In this document: positions 21,358 through 30,585 of the stretch, piece by piece
Layout of the letters: the number at the start of each line of letters is the position of its first letter
Numbering within the stretch: position 1 is the first letter of the stretch
Source: Rhodoferax lacus
GTDB taxonomy: Bacteria; Pseudomonadota; Gammaproteobacteria; Burkholderiales; Burkholderiaceae_C
NCBI RefSeq assembly: GCF_003415675.1
Contig: NZ_QFZK01000001.1
Coordinates: 434,001 to 498,000, forward strand
Reading direction: 5' to 3'
Length of the DNA stretch: 64,000 nucleotides
Translations under genes and position numbers: made by a program
The notes under the pieces: generated by a model
The model's input: only the letters and a program-made list of their open reading frames with translations
Databases searched by the model: none
What the model was told of the DNA's origin: nothing

Positions 21358-21426
21358 GCAAAAGCTCGGTGTTTGATAATGGCTTATCCTAATTCAAACC
21401 CCCTCTGCATTTCATAAGGATTCCTC

Positions 21427-22197
21427 ATGCTCAAAGGTAAAACTGCGTTAGTCACCGGCTCCACCAGTGGCATTGGATTGGGCATTGCCAAGGCCCTGGC
21501 AGAACAGGGCGCCAATATCGTGCTCAACGGCTTTGGTGATGCAGAAGGCCCCAAGGCCGAAATTGCAGCACTCGGTGTGCAGGTGGCCTACCACGGCGCC
21601 GACATGAGCAAGCCCGCCGAGATTGAAGACATGGTGGCCTTTGCCACCAAGACCTTTGGCGGCGTGGACATTCTGGTCAACAACGCGGGCATCCAGCATG
21701 TGGCGCGCATAGAGAACTTCCCGGTGGACCGCTGGGACGCGATCATCGCCATCAACATGTCCAGCGCCTTTCACGCCACGCGCGCGGCACTGCCCGGCAT
21801 GCTGGCCAAGGACTGGGGCCGCATCATCAACGTGGCCTCGGTGCACGGCCTGGTGGGGTCGGCCGAAAAATCAGCCTATGTGGCAGCCAAGCATGGTGTG
21901 GTGGGCCTGACCAAGGTCACCGCCCTGGAAAACGCCACCAGCGGTGTCACCTGCAATGCCATCTGCCCGGGCTGGGTGCTGACTCCCTTGGTGCAAAAAC
22001 AGGTGGATGCCAAGGCCGCTGCACTGAACATTACCAACGATGAAGCCAAGGGCCTGTTGCTGGGTGAAAAAGAGCCTTCCAAGCACTTCACCTCGGTCGA
22101 GGAGCTAGGTGCCCTGGCCGTGTTCTTCTGCTCACCTGCGGGCAACAACATCCGCGGCGTGGCCTGGAATATGGACGGCGGCTGGGTCGCGCAGTAA
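21427..22197 (+). CDS. bdhA: 3-hydroxybutyrate dehydrogenase
   Basis: 256 residues, a classical short-chain dehydrogenase. NAD-binding TGSTSGIGLGIA (near residue 10), NNAGIQHVARIE, catalytic Ser in VASVHGLVGS and the YVAAK Tyr-Lys pair are seen. The NAGIQHV...FPVDRWD and GWVLTPLVQKQ pieces are diagnostic for D-beta-hydroxybutyrate dehydrogenases. It oxidises 3-hydroxybutyrate released from PHB to acetoacetate. An AAGGA ribosome site precedes the ATG. Presence with phaB at the other end of the window implies PHB storage. Confidence 0.95.
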   Translation: MLKGKTALVTGSTSGIGLGIAKALAEQGANIVLNGFGDAEGPKAEIAALGVQVAYHGADMSKPAEIEDMVAFATKTFGGVDILVNNAGIQHVARIENFPVDRWDAIIAINMSSAFHATRAALPGMLAKDWGRIINVASVHGLVGSAEKSAYVAAKHGVVGLTKVTALENATSGVTCNAICPGWVLTPLVQKQVDAKAAALNITNDEAKGLLLGEKEPSKHFTSVEELGALAVFFCSPAGNNIRGVAWNMDGGWVAQ

Positions 22198-22299
22198 CTT
22201 CATCGCCAAATCAACCCTGCACTTTGTCGGCCCGCCTTGCCGTGCGCTGTGCACTGTCTGCGGCGGGCCTTCGCGTTCAGGGCTGATGTGGCGATGAAG
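22198..22299. repeat. Long imperfect palindrome between convergent genes
   Basis: A 22-nt arm starting at the bdhA stop (22198-22219) matches the reverse complement of 22278-22299 at 20 of 22 positions; inside, GGCCCGCC (22229-22236) and GGCGGGCC (22262-22269) form a second perfect 8-bp stem. It fills the gap between convergent bdhA and the kinase-HDOD gene. It could act as a bidirectional transcription stop, or be a REP-type repeat. No T-run is present. Confidence 0.6.
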
Positions 22300-22314
22300 G
22301 AGGCATGCCGCCAC

Positions 22315-24774
22315 TCAGCGTGACTGTTTGAAAGCCATGACGGCCTGGTTGCGCAGGGTGCGCAGCAGGGCCAGTTCTTTTTCATCCAGCTCCAGCGCAC
22401 CCTTCTTGGTCTTGTCGGCATAGATCAATCCAAAGGGCGCTCCCTTGATCTGCAGCGGCAACAGCAGGAAGGCCGGTGCATTGAGGGACTGCAGGTACCA
22501 CGCAGGCAGGCGCTGCAGGATTCGCGACTCGCCAGCGTCGCTGATCATGCTGTCCACACCCTTGATGCACACCACGCCGAATAGGTCGGGCGTTGCGGCT
22601 TTGAGCGGCACCTTGAAGTTTTTGGCGAAGGCTTCTACGCCCTCCCCCAATCCAAAACGCCCTGTCACCGACTCTGTCTTGGGGTCACGCATGCAAAAAA
22701 TAATGCGGTCAAAGCCCATGGCGCGGAACATGGTTTCCAGAATCATGCGCAGCACGTCGCTGAGCTTGAAGTCTTCCACCATGGCGTTGGTGATGTCCTG
22801 AATGCCTGCTGCCAGGGTTTCGGCAACCTGGGTGGATTTGACAGGTACCTGCGCAGCACCCAGGTCCACCGCTTGGGTGGCCTGAAGTTCCAGGCTGTTG
22901 ATTTGGCTGTCGGTCGCAGGCCCACCTTTGTCGGCCGCAGAAGCCGGAGCCTCAACCGCAACATGCAGCAGCTTGTGAGCGGCCGAGTCGGGCTTGACGC
23001 GGATTTCCATGGCGGTGGCCATTTCCACCAACTTGACCTTGGCCTGCTCCACCGCGGCTTGAATCTGTTTTTCGGTGCTGCCCACGGCATGCGCATACTT
23101 GCGCACTACCCTGGTCAGGTGCACGCCGGCTTCTTCGGGCGGGTACTTCAGCATGACATCCGCCATTTCGTTGGCGGCTACGGCCACCCAGCGCGTGCGT
23201 TCGGTGCTGTCGCTGGATGCGCTGGTGGGTGGCCCGCCTACGGGCAGCTTCATGCACTTCTGGATGCTTGCGGGAAGGCCCCATGCTTTGGCAATGCCGA
23301 TGCCCAGATTTTCATAGCTCAGGCCCAGCACACGCAGCGAGGCCACAGCCTCACTGACGGCAGGCGTTTCGGACTGCACCAGGCTGCGCACCTGCGCGGC
23401 CTCTTCCGGGAAGTAAAACTGCACCAGCAGGCGCCCCATGTTCTGGAACATGGCACCAATAAAGGCCTCTTCGGCCTCCTTGGAGGTGGCGCTCATTTCG
23501 GAGCCCAGGGTGGCCGCCAACAGGCTGCGCACAAACTCATCCTTGAGCTGGGCGGCATGGCCTTTGTCCTGCATGTGCTCCAGCAGCACCAGGCTCAGCG
23601 CCATGTTGCGGATGCCGTTGAAGCCCACCAGCGTTACCGCCCGAGACACCGTGCTGATACTGCCACCGCGTGCGTAATGGGCACTGTTGACCACCCGCAG
23701 CAGCTTGTTGGTGAGCGCCACGTCCTTGAGGATCTGGTTGGTCACACTGCTGACGCTTTCGGTGTCAGAGTTCGCCATGGTCTGGATTTGCACGACGGAC
23801 GCAGACAGGGCCGGAAAGTCGCTCTTGTGGCGCATGCGCCGCATCAGGAACTCCAGCGTGCCACCCGAGTTGCTGCCACTTTGTCCATCGCCCTCCACGG
23901 CGGCCGGCTGGCGCCAGCTATTGAGCGCATTGAAAAAGCTGCGGGCATCTCCAAAACGCTGCAACGGATCGCGCGCCAGGGCGCGGTTCACCACGGCACG
24001 CAGACCGTCATCCACATCCGGGCCGAGTTCCTGCGGCAAGGTCAGTTGTTCATGCGCTGCGCGGTACAGGGCACGGTTGCTGTCACTTTCAGCGACCAGG
24101 GGCTTGCCCATCAGCAACTCGGCCAATACCAGGCCACACGAAAACAGGTCCATGCTGGGCACGGGTTGCGAACCGGCCAATGCTTCGGGCGAAATGTAGC
24201 CAACCGTGCCACCCACCGCTACTGCAGCGTTGTCAGACGGGTTGCGCACACGTGCGGCAATGCCAAAGTCCATCACGCGCGCGCGCCCCGTGCTGTCCAC
24301 CAGCACGTTGGAGGGCTTGATGTCGCGGTGTACCACCCCTTCGGTGTGTGCCACGGCAATCGCATCCAGCACATCCATCATCAGGGCCGCTGCCTCGCGG
24401 GCAGGCAAGGCACCACGGCGCGCCACCAACTGCGCCAGCGTGTCGCCCGCAACATATTCGAAAACCAGGTAGGTGTACTGCTCGTGGATGTCGGCCTCGA
24501 ACACCGGCACGATGCTGGGGTGCTTGACCCGGCCCACGCTGCGCGCCTCTTGCAGCCATTGTTTGATGGCCAGTTCATCGGCGCCTGCCGTGGGCCGCAA
24601 TACCTTGATGGCCACCTCGCGCTCCATGCGCGGGTCGTAGGCCAGCCACACCGTGGACTGCGCTCCCTGACCCAGTTGCCGCCGCAACTCAAAGCGGCCC
24701 AGCATGCTCGCTGGCTTCAACCCGGTCTGGGAAGTTGGGGGACGGCTATTTTGAAAGGCACGGGAATCAACCAT
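22315..24774 (-). CDS. Ser/Thr protein kinase-HDOD-GAF multidomain protein
   Basis: 819 residues. Residues ~27-290 are a Hanks-type kinase with all key residues: glycine loop LGQGAQSTV, AIKVLR Lys57, VVHRDIKPSN, MDFG and the GTVGYISPE activation segment. Residues ~305-510 are an HDOD domain (FPALSASVVQIQTM, LLRVVNSAHYARGGSISTVSRAV in parts). Residues ~680-815 resemble a GAF sensor (MGFDRIIFCM, FLLLPLQIKGAPFGLIYAD). No membrane segment is seen, so it is cytosolic. HDOD proteins are regulators in motility, surface and stress pathways; targets here are unknown. It follows the SIMPL gene with a 9 nt gap and is probably in one unit with it. Confidence 0.9.
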   Translation of the reverse strand: MVDSRAFQNSRPPTSQTGLKPASMLGRFELRRQLGQGAQSTVWLAYDPRMEREVAIKVLRPTAGADELAIKQWLQEARSVGRVKHPSIVPVFEADIHEQYTYLVFEYVAGDTLAQLVARRGALPAREAAALMMDVLDAIAVAHTEGVVHRDIKPSNVLVDSTGRARVMDFGIAARVRNPSDNAAVAVGGTVGYISPEALAGSQPVPSMDLFSCGLVLAELLMGKPLVAESDSNRALYRAAHEQLTLPQELGPDVDDGLRAVVNRALARDPLQRFGDARSFFNALNSWRQPAAVEGDGQSGSNSGGTLEFLMRRMRHKSDFPALSASVVQIQTMANSDTESVSSVTNQILKDVALTNKLLRVVNSAHYARGGSISTVSRAVTLVGFNGIRNMALSLVLLEHMQDKGHAAQLKDEFVRSLLAATLGSEMSATSKEAEEAFIGAMFQNMGRLLVQFYFPEEAAQVRSLVQSETPAVSEAVASLRVLGLSYENLGIGIAKAWGLPASIQKCMKLPVGGPPTSASSDSTERTRWVAVAANEMADVMLKYPPEEAGVHLTRVVRKYAHAVGSTEKQIQAAVEQAKVKLVEMATAMEIRVKPDSAAHKLLHVAVEAPASAADKGGPATDSQINSLELQATQAVDLGAAQVPVKSTQVAETLAAGIQDITNAMVEDFKLSDVLRMILETMFRAMGFDRIIFCMRDPKTESVTGRFGLGEGVEAFAKNFKVPLKAATPDLFGVVCIKGVDSMISDAGESRILQRLPAWYLQSLNAPAFLLLPLQIKGAPFGLIYADKTKKGALELDEKELALLRTLRNQAVMAFKQSR

Positions 24775-24783
24775 GCCCTAATG

Positions 24784-25533
24784 CTACTTGAGTTGCACCG
24801 ACCCTGAAACGGTAACCACAACCAAAGTTTTTCCACCTTCCATCGGGACGGCAGCATCTGCCGACATGGACTTGGCAGACATGGCCACCATGCGCGGCAT
24901 GGGGCCAGGGCTCTGGTCCACTGTGCCGACACTGACCTCACGCAGGCTGAAGTCGGCAAATCCGAAGCTCCGTGCAATGTCGGCGGCCCGGGTTTTGAAG
25001 TCGGCAATCGCCAGAGACTGAGCCTGTGTTTCCAGCTTGGCACGGGCCTGGCGGCTCAGGCTGAACCGCATGCTACTGATGGTCAGGGGCTGGGCCTTGG
25101 CTGCCGCCGTGCCGATGCGGGCGAAATCGCTGCCTTCAAGCACCAGTTCGGCACTACCGATCCAGCCATTGATCTTTGCGTCATTGCTGTAACGCGGCTG
25201 CAGGCTGAAGCCGCCGCTGCGCACCTCCATACCGCCAGGCTGGGCCGTTTTTTTCAGTTCCATCAGTGCGGTATCCAGAGACTGGCGCAGCCATGCCTGT
25301 ACAGCACCGGCGTCACTGCCCTCGCGCGAGGTGGACAGGGTGACGGTCAGCCAGTCCTGTGGTGTCTCCACACTTCCTGTGCCGGAGAGTTGAACGATGT
25401 TGTGCGGCTCTGCGGGAGCAGGCGACTGGGCCGCTGCCAGGCCTGTTCCAAGCACAAGCGAGGCCGCAAATAGACACTGCAATGCCCACACTAACCCGAA
25501 GCGCAAAGCGGTGACAGGAATCCGTGTACTCAT
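24784..25533 (-). CDS. Exported SIMPL-domain (DUF541) protein
   Basis: 249 residues. The ATG at 25533 gives an ATGA overlap with the upstream gene's stop; an ATG 9 nt further upstream is the alternative. Residues ~1-37 form a signal peptide ending near LAAAQS. The mature part begins VQLSGTGSVETPQDWLTVTLST, typical of the SIMPL/DUF541 family (YggE-like), and ends with a conserved VVVTVSGSVQL strand. Family members are periplasmic or outer-membrane associated, with roles reported in oxidative stress, but no fixed biochemical activity. It lies between a small exported protein and the kinase-HDOD gene. Confidence 0.88.
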   Translation of the reverse strand: MSTRIPVTALRFGLVWALQCLFAASLVLGTGLAAAQSPAPAEPHNIVQLSGTGSVETPQDWLTVTLSTSREGSDAGAVQAWLRQSLDTALMELKKTAQPGGMEVRSGGFSLQPRYSNDAKINGWIGSAELVLEGSDFARIGTAAAKAQPLTISSMRFSLSRQARAKLETQAQSLAIADFKTRAADIARSFGFADFSLREVSVGTVDQSPGPMPRMVAMSAKSMSADAAVPMEGGKTLVVVTVSGSVQLK

Positions 25534-25871
25534 TTCAGCCATTCCTGCTGTTGGCGGAGTTGTTGGCGCAACTCGGAACGCTCCTGCAAACTCATCTGGC
25601 GCGCCATGACGGGCACCTCCTCTGGCTGGGTGCGCAGTGCCTCCCGCAGCACGTCACGCCGCCGCTGCCGGCTTTGCAGGTCGGCCAACAGCGCGTCGGC
25701 GTCCTGCGTGGCGCGCCCCCTGGAGCCCGCGTCCTGTGCCTGTGAAGTGGAACGGGATGCATTCTCCGTGTGCGATTCAGAGTGCGAGGCAGACTGCTCA
25801 CGTGCCTGCGCACTCAGCACAAGTGCCAGCATGGGTATCAGGGCAAGTTGACGGCTCGACATGGTGTTCAT
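25530..25871 (-). CDS. Small exported protein, Gln/Arg-rich, unknown function
   Basis: About 113 residues from the ATG at 25871 (ATGs at 25898 and 25862 are alternatives and none has a strong ribosome site). The N-terminus looks like a signal peptide (MSSRQLALIPMLALVLSAQA). The mature part is highly polar: Ser/His/Glu in the first half, then charged Arg/Gln-rich helices (LLADLQSRQRRRDVLREAL and SLQERSELRQQLRQQQEWLK in part), suggesting a helical, possibly coiled periplasmic protein. I do not recognise a family. Its stop overlaps the SIMPL gene start, and its upstream region is shared with ompR. Confidence 0.7.
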   Translation of the reverse strand: MNTMSSRQLALIPMLALVLSAQAREQSASHSESHTENASRSTSQAQDAGSRGRATQDADALLADLQSRQRRRDVLREALRTQPEEVPVMARQMSLQERSELRQQLRQQQEWLK

Positions 25872-25928
25872 CGGTTGCAGCTTTGAAGGAGTGCCCATTG
25901 TCGACAGCGCGTCCGGTGGCGCACGCCT

Positions 25929-26010
25929 TTATTTGTAACATAGTGTCAACATTGACGGCCCCTTTCGTGGTATGACGCTGGGGCCGCGCAAAATCTGCCC
26001 TGTTACAAAT
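25929..26010. promoter_or_regulatory. OmpR-like inverted boxes in a divergent promoter
   Basis: The 9-bp sequence ATTTGTAAC at 25929-25937 is repeated exactly in inverted form as GTTACAAAT at 26002-26010, in the gap between ompR (plus) and the small exported protein gene (minus). The first box sits in TTTATTTGTAACATAGTGTC, close in look to known enterobacterial OmpR sites that centre on TGTAACA. This supports autoregulation by the neighbouring response regulator and shared control of the divergent operon; it is inference. Confidence 0.5.
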
Positions 26011-26021
26011 TTGAGGCTCTC

Positions 26022-26753
26022 ATGATCCAACCGAACGACCGGCCCGACAAGATACTTGTAGTCGATGACGACGCGCGTATCCGTGACCTGCTCAAACGCT
26101 ACCTGACCCAGGAAGGCTTTGACGTACTGGTGGCCGAAGACGGCAAGGCACTGAACCGCGTGATGATGCGTGAAACCGCAGACCTGATCGTGCTGGACCT
26201 GATGATGCCCGGTGAAGATGGCCTTGCCATTTGCCGCCGCCTGCGCGCCGCCAATGACCTGACACCGGTGATCATGCTGACCGCCAAGGGCGAAGATGTG
26301 GACCGCATCGTGGGTCTGGAGGTGGGAGCGGATGACTATTTGGGCAAACCCTTCAATCCGCGTGAACTGCTGGCACGCATCCACGCTGTGCTGCGCCGCC
26401 GACCGGTGCCCGAGGTGCCGGGTGCACCGTCTACCAGCAATGAAACCGTACGCTTTGGTGCCTTCAGCTTTGACATGGGTGCCCGCACGCTGCACAAAAG
26501 CGGCGAAGAGCTGACCCTGACCACCGGTGAATTCGCCATGCTCAAGGCACTGGTACGCCACCCGCGCACGCCGCTCTCGCGCGAGAAGCTGGCGCAGCTG
26601 TCGCGCGGACGCGAGTTCGAACCCTTTGACCGCAGCCTGGACGTGCAGGTATCCCGCCTGCGCAAGCTCATCGAGACCGATCCGGCCAACCCGCGCATGA
26701 TCCAGACCGTCTGGGGTGTGGGCTATGTATTTATTCCAGAAGACCCCGTGTGA
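26022..26753 (+). CDS. ompR: OmpR-family response regulator
   Basis: 243 residues. Receiver domain residues ~10-125 with the acidic pocket VVDDD, phospho-acceptor Asp59 in LIVLDLMMPGEDG, Thr in MLTAKG and Lys in GKPFN. The C-terminal winged helix (~145-240) shows LTTGEFAMLKALV and the recognition area DRSLDVQVSRLRKLIE, ending WGVGYVFIPE. The acid-stable OmpR group is indicated by the RGREFEPFDRSLDVQ match. GTGA overlap with the downstream sensor kinase shows coupled translation. It probably controls porins or osmotic response; in this clade targets vary. Confidence 0.95.
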   Translation: MIQPNDRPDKILVVDDDARIRDLLKRYLTQEGFDVLVAEDGKALNRVMMRETADLIVLDLMMPGEDGLAICRRLRAANDLTPVIMLTAKGEDVDRIVGLEVGADDYLGKPFNPRELLARIHAVLRRRPVPEVPGAPSTSNETVRFGAFSFDMGARTLHKSGEELTLTTGEFAMLKALVRHPRTPLSREKLAQLSRGREFEPFDRSLDVQVSRLRKLIETDPANPRMIQTVWGVGYVFIPEDPV

Positions 26754-28159
26754 GCCAAACGCTGCTGACGGATTACGACGACGCCACCGAGCCGCTGGAG
26801 GACGATGCGGGCAAGAGGCGCAACCTGCTGGCTTGGCGCGAACTGAGCCTTTTCTGGCGAACGTTTTTCATGCTGGCCCTGCTCCTGCTGGGCAGCATCC
26901 TGGCGTGGTTGCAGGCACTTCGTGCCTTTGAGTTCGAACCGCGTGCCGTGCAGACCGGCCGACAGATTGCCTCGCAGGTCAACCTCAGCCGCGCGGCGCT
27001 CATCAATGCCGATGCCATTGCCCGCCTGACACTGCTCAAGACCATGGCGCAGGAAGAAGGCTTGCGCATCATTCCCCGGGAAAGCACCGACAAATTCGTC
27101 TCGATGGAGGGCGATGCCCTGACCATGGACCTTGCAAAAGAGCTGCGCCAGCGCCTCGGTGCCACCACCATCGTGGCCAAGCAGGTCAATGGCAGCAAGG
27201 GCTTGTGGATTGCCTTCGAGATGGACGGCGATCCGTACTGGTTTCTCACCGACCTGGAGCGCTTCAGCACCGCCGGCGGCACGACCTGGATCATCTGGCT
27301 ATGCGTGGCAGCAGGCCTGTCGCTCATGGGCGCGGCGCTTATTGCAGGCCTGGTGAATCGCCCGCTCAAGGCCCTGTCGTTTGCCGCCAGCCGCGTGCGC
27401 GAAGGCAACTTCAACGCCAGCCGGCTGGATGAGACCGTGCACACCAGCGAGATCCGCGAAGTCAACATCGGCTTCAACCGCATGGCACAGCGCCTGGCCA
27501 AGCTCGACCAGGACCGGGCCCTGATGCTGGCAGGCATTTCGCATGACCTGCGCACACCGCTTGCGCGACTGCGCCTGGAGGCTGAACTCAGTGTGGCCGA
27601 CCTGGACGCGCGCGCGCACATGGCCGCCGACATATCGCAGCTGGATGCCATCATCGGCAAGTTTCTGGACTATGCGCGGCCTGACATGGTGGCCCTGACG
27701 GCCGTGCCACTCAACGACATTGTGCTGGCCTGCGTGCGCCCTTTCCAGGACAAGCCCGATACCGATATCCGGATGCAAATTGAAGCAGGCATCCAGGTGA
27801 TGGCCGAGCCGGTGGAGCTGGGCCGCATCCTGTCCAATCTGCTGGAAAACGCCCGCAAATACGGCAAGTCGACCGACAGCGGCGTGGCACAGATCGAGGT
27901 GTCAGCCCTGTCGCGTGACAACTGGGTGTTCATCAAGGTGCGGGACCACGGCATTGGCGTGGCCGTCGACCAGATCGCCAACCTGACCAAGCCGTTCTAT
28001 CGCGGAGAGGCTGCACGCACCGCCGCCAACGGGGCGGGCCTGGGTCTGGCAATTGTGGAAAAAACCATTCACCGCATGGGTGGCGCCTTCGCGCTGAACA
28101 ACTCCACCACCGGCGGCCTCTCGGCCAACATCAAGTTGCAGCGCGCGCCGCAGTCTTGA
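26750..28159 (+). CDS. envZ: EnvZ-like sensor histidine kinase
   Basis: 469 residues, GTG start overlapping the ompR stop (GTGA). Membrane segment at ~35-58, a ~120-residue periplasmic region, second segment ~180-202, HAMP (~203-255), then HisKA with H265 in [15 protein letters not shown], identical in look to EnvZ. The HATPase part has N-box [15 protein letters not shown], and [10 protein letters not shown]. It phosphorylates the partner OmpR in response to envelope or osmotic signals. The 3' end overlaps the convergent ispF gene by 29 nt. Confidence 0.95.
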   Translation: MSQTLLTDYDDATEPLEDDAGKRRNLLAWRELSLFWRTFFMLALLLLGSILAWLQALRAFEFEPRAVQTGRQIASQVNLSRAALINADAIARLTLLKTMAQEEGLRIIPRESTDKFVSMEGDALTMDLAKELRQRLGATTIVAKQVNGSKGLWIAFEMDGDPYWFLTDLERFSTAGGTTWIIWLCVAAGLSLMGAALIAGLVNRPLKALSFAASRVREGNFNASRLDETVHTSEIREVNIGFNRMAQRLAKLDQDRALMLAGISHDLRTPLARLRLEAELSVADLDARAHMAADISQLDAIIGKFLDYARPDMVALTAVPLNDIVLACVRPFQDKPDTDIRMQIEAGIQVMAEPVELGRILSNLLENARKYGKSTDSGVAQIEVSALSRDNWVFIKVRDHGIGVAVDQIANLTKPFYRGEAARTAANGAGLGLAIVEKTIHRMGGAFALNNSTTGGLSANIKLQRAPQS

Positions 28160-28628
28160 ACAGCAGCGCCACCGCGCGGGCCTCCATGGCCAGGCCCTCG
28201 CCTACGGGGCCCATTTTTTCAGCCGTCTTGGCCTTCACATTCACCTGCTCCACGGTGATGGAAAGAATGCTGGCAATGCGCGCGCGCATGGCGGGCTTGA
28301 AGGCTGCCAGCTTGGGCGCCTGGGCCACCACGGTGCAGTCCACGTTGCCAATGTCATAGCCCAGGGCGCGCACCTGCCGGGCCGCCTCGGCCAGCAAGAG
28401 TGCCGAGTCAGCACCTTTGAATTGCGCATCGGTATCGGGGAACAAGGTGCCTATATCGCCCAAGGCTGCAGCGCCCAGCACAGCGTCGGTAATGGCATGC
28501 AGCAAGGCATCGGCATCGGAGTGGCCCAGCAGGCCCTTGGCAAAGGGAATTTCCACGCCACCCAAAATCAGTTTGCGCCCTTCTACCAGGGCGTGGATGT
28601 CCCAGCCCTCACCCACTCGAATTTGCAT
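28131..28628 (-). CDS. ispF: 2-C-methyl-D-erythritol 2,4-cyclodiphosphate synthase
   Basis: 165 residues, usual length. Metal-binding GEGWDIHAL and [11 protein letters not shown], then IGTLFPDTD, and the CDP-binding [12 protein letters not shown] are all present. It makes the cyclic diphosphate in the MEP isoprenoid path. The ispD gene of the same pathway is about 5 kb upstream on the same strand, separated by a transporter operon, whereas the two usually sit side by side. The start is 21 nt after the livM stop. Confidence 0.97.
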   Translation of the reverse strand: MQIRVGEGWDIHALVEGRKLILGGVEIPFAKGLLGHSDADALLHAITDAVLGAAALGDIGTLFPDTDAQFKGADSALLLAEAARQVRALGYDIGNVDCTVVAQAPKLAAFKPAMRARIASILSITVEQVNVKAKTAEKMGPVGEGLAMEARAVALLFKTAARAAT

Positions 28629-28649
28629 GCCTGTGCCCCCAAGAAGGGT

Positions 28650-29669
28650 TTACTTGGCGCGGCGACGTTGTTGCCAGGCCAGAAGTTCGCCCACGATTCC
28701 TTTGCGAAAGGCGATCACACAGAACACAAACGTGGCACCGATGATCACCGTGACCCATGAGCCTACCCGATCCGCCAGGAAGTTCTGCAAACCGATAATG
28801 GTGAAGGCCCCCACTACCGGCCCGGCAAAGGTACCCATGCCGCCCAAGAGCGTCATCAGCACCACCTCGCCAGACAGCGACCAGTGCACGTCTGACAGTG
28901 TGGCAAAGCCCAGCACCACGGTCTTGAGCGATCCGGCCAGGCCGGCAATGGTGGTGGACAGCACAAAGGCCAGCAGTTTGTAGCGGTCCACGTCGTAGCC
29001 CAGGGAGATGGCGCGCGGCTCGTTCTCGCGAATGGCCTTGAGCACCTGACCATAGGGCGAATGCACGATGCGCACAATCGCCAGGAACACACCCACAAAA
29101 ATGGCCAGCACCAGGAAGTACATCACCAGGTCGTTGTCCAGCGGCAGCAGGCCCAGCAGCTTGCCGCGCGGCACGCCCTGCAGGCCATCTTCACCGCCGG
29201 TGAAGGGCACCTGCAGACATATGAAGTAAATCATCTGCGCCATGGCCAGGGTGACCATGGCAAAGTAAATGCCCTGGCGGCGTATGGCCACCAGACCCAC
29301 CAGCAAGCCCAAGGCCCCTGCACCCAGGGTACCGGCCAACAGCCCCAGCTCGGGCGACCAGCCCGCGCTGCGTATCAGCCAACCCGTAACATAGGCTGCC
29401 GACCCCATAAAGGCCGCGTGACCAAAGGACAGCAGGCCGGTGTAGCCCAGCAGCAAATTGAAGGCGCAGGCAAAGATGGCAAAGCACAGCGCATTCATCA
29501 AAAAGACCGGGTACACACCCACCAGAGGTGCAACCAGCAGCAGGACCAGACCGATGAGCCAGAGGCGACGGCCGCGCGAGGAGTCAACACCCGCGCTGGC
29601 GCTGACCGACGCGTTGTTGGCAGCGGAGGCGCTTGGGCTGGCAGCAGAGGAAGACGGGGTAGCGCTCAC
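28650..29669 (-). CDS. livM: Branched-chain amino-acid type ABC transporter permease LivM
   Basis: 339 residues with a GTG start at 29669, 1 nt after the livH stop and preceded by an AAGGAA ribosome site; a TTG at 29687 is the other option. The first ~35 residues are an unusual Ser/Ala-rich extension. The rest has 8-10 membrane segments and the permease signature LGYTGLLSFGHAAFMG plus the EAA-like loop near AIRENEPRAISLGYDVDRYKLLAF (in parts). It forms the inner-membrane channel with LivH. The substrate could be any amino acid, urea or amide taken up by this family. Confidence 0.9.
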   Translation of the reverse strand: MSATPSSSAASPSASAANNASVSASAGVDSSRGRRLWLIGLVLLLVAPLVGVYPVFLMNALCFAIFACAFNLLLGYTGLLSFGHAAFMGSAAYVTGWLIRSAGWSPELGLLAGTLGAGALGLLVGLVAIRRQGIYFAMVTLAMAQMIYFICLQVPFTGGEDGLQGVPRGKLLGLLPLDNDLVMYFLVLAIFVGVFLAIVRIVHSPYGQVLKAIRENEPRAISLGYDVDRYKLLAFVLSTTIAGLAGSLKTVVLGFATLSDVHWSLSGEVVLMTLLGGMGTFAGPVVGAFTIIGLQNFLADRVGSWVTVIIGATFVFCVIAFRKGIVGELLAWQQRRRAK

Positions 29670-29670
29670 G

Positions 29671-30558
29671 TTATTTTTCCTTGCCAAAGAGGCCAGCCGG
29701 ACGAACCATCAAAACGATCACCATGATCACAAACACCACGATGCTGGAGGCCTCCGGGTAAAACACCTTGGTCAGGCCCTCCAGCAGACCGAGCATCACG
29801 CCCGTCAGTATGGAGCCCAGAATCGAGCCCATGCCGCCAATCACCACCACGGCAAACACCACGATGATCAGGTTGGAGCCCATCAGCGGCGTGATCTGGA
29901 TCACGGGAGCCGCCAGCACACCGGCAATGGCCGCCAGGCCTGCGCCACCGGCATAGGTGAGAGTGACCATCAGCGGCACATTGATGCCAAAGGCCTGCAC
30001 CAGCGCCGGGTTCTCGGTGCTGGCACGCAGGGTGGCGCCCAGGCTGGTCTTCTCGATCAGGAACCAGGTGCCAAAGCAAATCGACAGGCAGGACACCACC
30101 ACCCAGGCCCGGTAATTGGGCAGCACCATAAAGCCCAGGTTGGTAGCACCTTGCAGCAGTTCCGGCACCGGATACTGCTGGCCCGACACACCAAACTGGT
30201 CACGGAATATGCCTTCGGCAATCAGGGCCAGACCAAAGGTCAGCAACAGGCCATACAGAGGGTCGAGCTTGTAGAGGCGCTTGAGGAACAGCCGCTCAAT
30301 CACCACCCCCAGCAAGCCCACCACCAGCGGCGACACAACCAGCGCCACCCAGTAATTCAGCCCGAATTTCTCCAGGCTGAACCAGGCCACGTAAGCGCCA
30401 ATCATGTACAGCGCACCATGGGCGAAGTTGACGATACCCAGCAAACCGAATATCACCGCCAGGCCCAGGCTGAGCATGGCGTAAAACGAACCGTTCACCA
30501 GGCCCAGCAGCAACTGCCCCAGGAAGGCCTGTATCGGTATGCCGAATATCTCGCTCAT
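29671..30558 (-). CDS. livH: Branched-chain amino-acid type ABC transporter permease LivH
   Basis: 295 residues from the ATG at 30558, which has an AGGAG ribosome site; the in-frame TTG before it is less likely. About eight membrane segments. Signature IFGLLGIVNFAHGALYMIGAY is diagnostic of LivH, with the EAA-like loop TSLGATLRASTENPALVQAFGIN (in parts). Partner of LivM in the same operon, between the binding-protein gene and livM. Confidence 0.92.
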   Translation of the reverse strand: MSEIFGIPIQAFLGQLLLGLVNGSFYAMLSLGLAVIFGLLGIVNFAHGALYMIGAYVAWFSLEKFGLNYWVALVVSPLVVGLLGVVIERLFLKRLYKLDPLYGLLLTFGLALIAEGIFRDQFGVSGQQYPVPELLQGATNLGFMVLPNYRAWVVVSCLSICFGTWFLIEKTSLGATLRASTENPALVQAFGINVPLMVTLTYAGGAGLAAIAGVLAAPVIQITPLMGSNLIIVVFAVVVIGGMGSILGSILTGVMLGLLEGLTKVFYPEASSIVVFVIMVIVLMVRPAGLFGKEK

Positions 30559-30585
30559 CAAAACTCCTGATTCAATGGTGTTTGA

